DNA of 64,000 nt. It comes from Bradyrhizobium betae (GTDB taxonomy: Bacteria > Pseudomonadota > Alphaproteobacteria > Rhizobiales > Xanthobacteraceae). Of the stretch, positions 63,413 through 64,000 are shown one piece after another. The position numbers were made by a program, and so were the translations under genes. The stretch spans positions 62,001 through 126,000 of the forward strand of contig NZ_MZXW01000017.1 in NCBI RefSeq assembly GCF_004123905.1, given 5' to 3'. Every line of letters starts with the position of its first letter. Position 1 is the stretch's first letter. The notes under the pieces are model-generated. The model did not search any database and had not been told where the DNA came from. It worked only from the letters and a program-made list of their open reading frames with translations.

Positions 63413-64000
63413 ATGCTCGATATCCGCTGGCTTGAGGATCTGGCCGCCGTCGCGGAGACCAGGAACCTGACGCGTGCCGCCGAGTTGCGAAATGTCAGCC
63501 AATCCGGGCTGAGCCGCCGGCTGCAATCGCTCGAAAACTGGGCCGGCTCGGCATTGCTCGACCGCCGCAAATCCCCCATCGAGCTGACCGATGCCGGAGC
63601 GCAATTGCTGGCCACGGCAAACGACGTGATCGGACGGCTCAATGCTGTCAGGCGCGCCCTGCGCGAAGATCACGACCACGCGGCGCGGAGCGTGCGCTTC
63701 GCCGCCCCTCACCTTTTGTCCGTGACGTTCTTTCCAAAGTGGCTGCCGCAGATCCAGGCAACGATCGGATCGACGCGGCTGACGATCCTGTCCGACAACC
63801 TTCCGGGATGTTGCGACGCCTTCGACGACGGCGCCGTCGATTTCGTCGTCTGTTACATGGATCAGGCCAACCGGCTGAATTCGGCCGGTGGAAAGACGCT
63901 GTCGATCTCGACCTGCCAGTGGCTGACCATTGGGCGTGAGAAGCTCGTGCCGTTGTCGGCCGTCGACAGCGGCAACCAGCCCCTGCATGATCTGGCGCCG
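63413..64000 (+). CDS. LysR-family regulator of the uptake operon (3' end cut)
   Basis: From the ATG at 63413 (MLDIRWLEDLAAVAETRNLT) the winged helix-turn-helix is RAAELRNVSQSGLSRRLQSL. The effector domain then starts (VRFAAPHLLSVTFFPKWLPQ). 196 residues are in the window, about two thirds of a LysR protein. It is divergent from the amino-acid uptake/RidA operon, its probable target. The HTH is intact. Confidence 0.93.
   Translation, partial: MLDIRWLEDLAAVAETRNLTRAAELRNVSQSGLSRRLQSLENWAGSALLDRRKSPIELTDAGAQLLATANDVIGRLNAVRRALREDHDHAARSVRFAAPHLLSVTFFPKWLPQIQATIGSTRLTILSDNLPGCCDAFDDGAVDFVVCYMDQANRLNSAGGKTLSISTCQWLTIGREKLVPLSAVDSGNQPLHDLAP

Overview
The window is a chromosomal stretch of a high-GC alphaproteobacterium, most likely Bradyrhizobium or a close relative. 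This rests on gene content (4-hydroxybenzoate and protocatechuate catabolism, many solute-binding receptors, a NAD-dependent formate dehydrogenase), on gene style (FecR-like/CHASE2-cyclase pair, MNRQERRAAAKQQ-type TPR glycosyltransferase, small secreted Met/Gly/Lys-rich protein) and on intergenic palindromic repeats of a kind I associate with that genus. Taxonomy is inference; no rRNA is present.

Layout. 1-5 kb: signalling (CheY-like regulator, STAS protein, response regulator/HD-GYP phosphodiesterase, FecR-like protein with a CHASE2 adenylate cyclase). 5-12 kb: aromatic catabolism (pobA with divergent pobR; pcaHG with a divergent LysR regulator) around a NYN-domain protein, then a coiled-coil outer-membrane protein. 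12-20 kb: pncB, a GGDEF protein, a TetR regulator with a double operator and a divergent 88-residue gene, and a three-domain Aas-type lysophospholipid acyltransferase overlapping a lipase-like gene. 20-25 kb: tricarballylate module (tcuA, tcuB, an exported hydrolase and a divergent GntR regulator) and a YbaK-type deacylase.

25-43 kb is the metabolic core: a two-subunit formate dehydrogenase (fused NuoE/NuoF-like diaphorase plus a molybdo/tungsto catalytic subunit), a PsiF-like protein, an oxalate/formate-type transporter, and a cofactor block (TusA-like, moeA, mobB, fdhD, mobA). Beyond it lie a MoeA fused to a periplasmic-binding-protein-like (PBP-like) domain, a degenerate MoeA paralogue, a tungstate-type binding protein without its ABC partners, and a divergent regulator that pairs a helix-turn-helix with the same PBP-like domain. 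I read this as one system for sensing and delivering Mo/W to the formate dehydrogenase.

43-46 kb holds three more solute receptors from three transporter families, none with a membrane partner. A tRNA(CAU) follows, then an amidohydrolase, a small stress-type secreted protein, an atypical crotonase, a decayed LysR fragment and a cyclooxygenase-like haem oxygenase. 52-55 kb is visibly more A/T-rich and disturbed: an FkbM methyltransferase, a broken universal-stress-protein gene and two tiny genes. 55-59 kb carries a 998-residue TPR/glycosyltransferase built as a tandem duplication and a WGR-like/adenylate cyclase fusion. 59-64 kb is an amino-acid-type ABC uptake operon (receptor, two permeases, no ATPase) with RidA and a PLP enzyme, facing a LysR regulator cut by the window end. 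No CRISPR array, rRNA, complete insertion sequence or prophage was seen.
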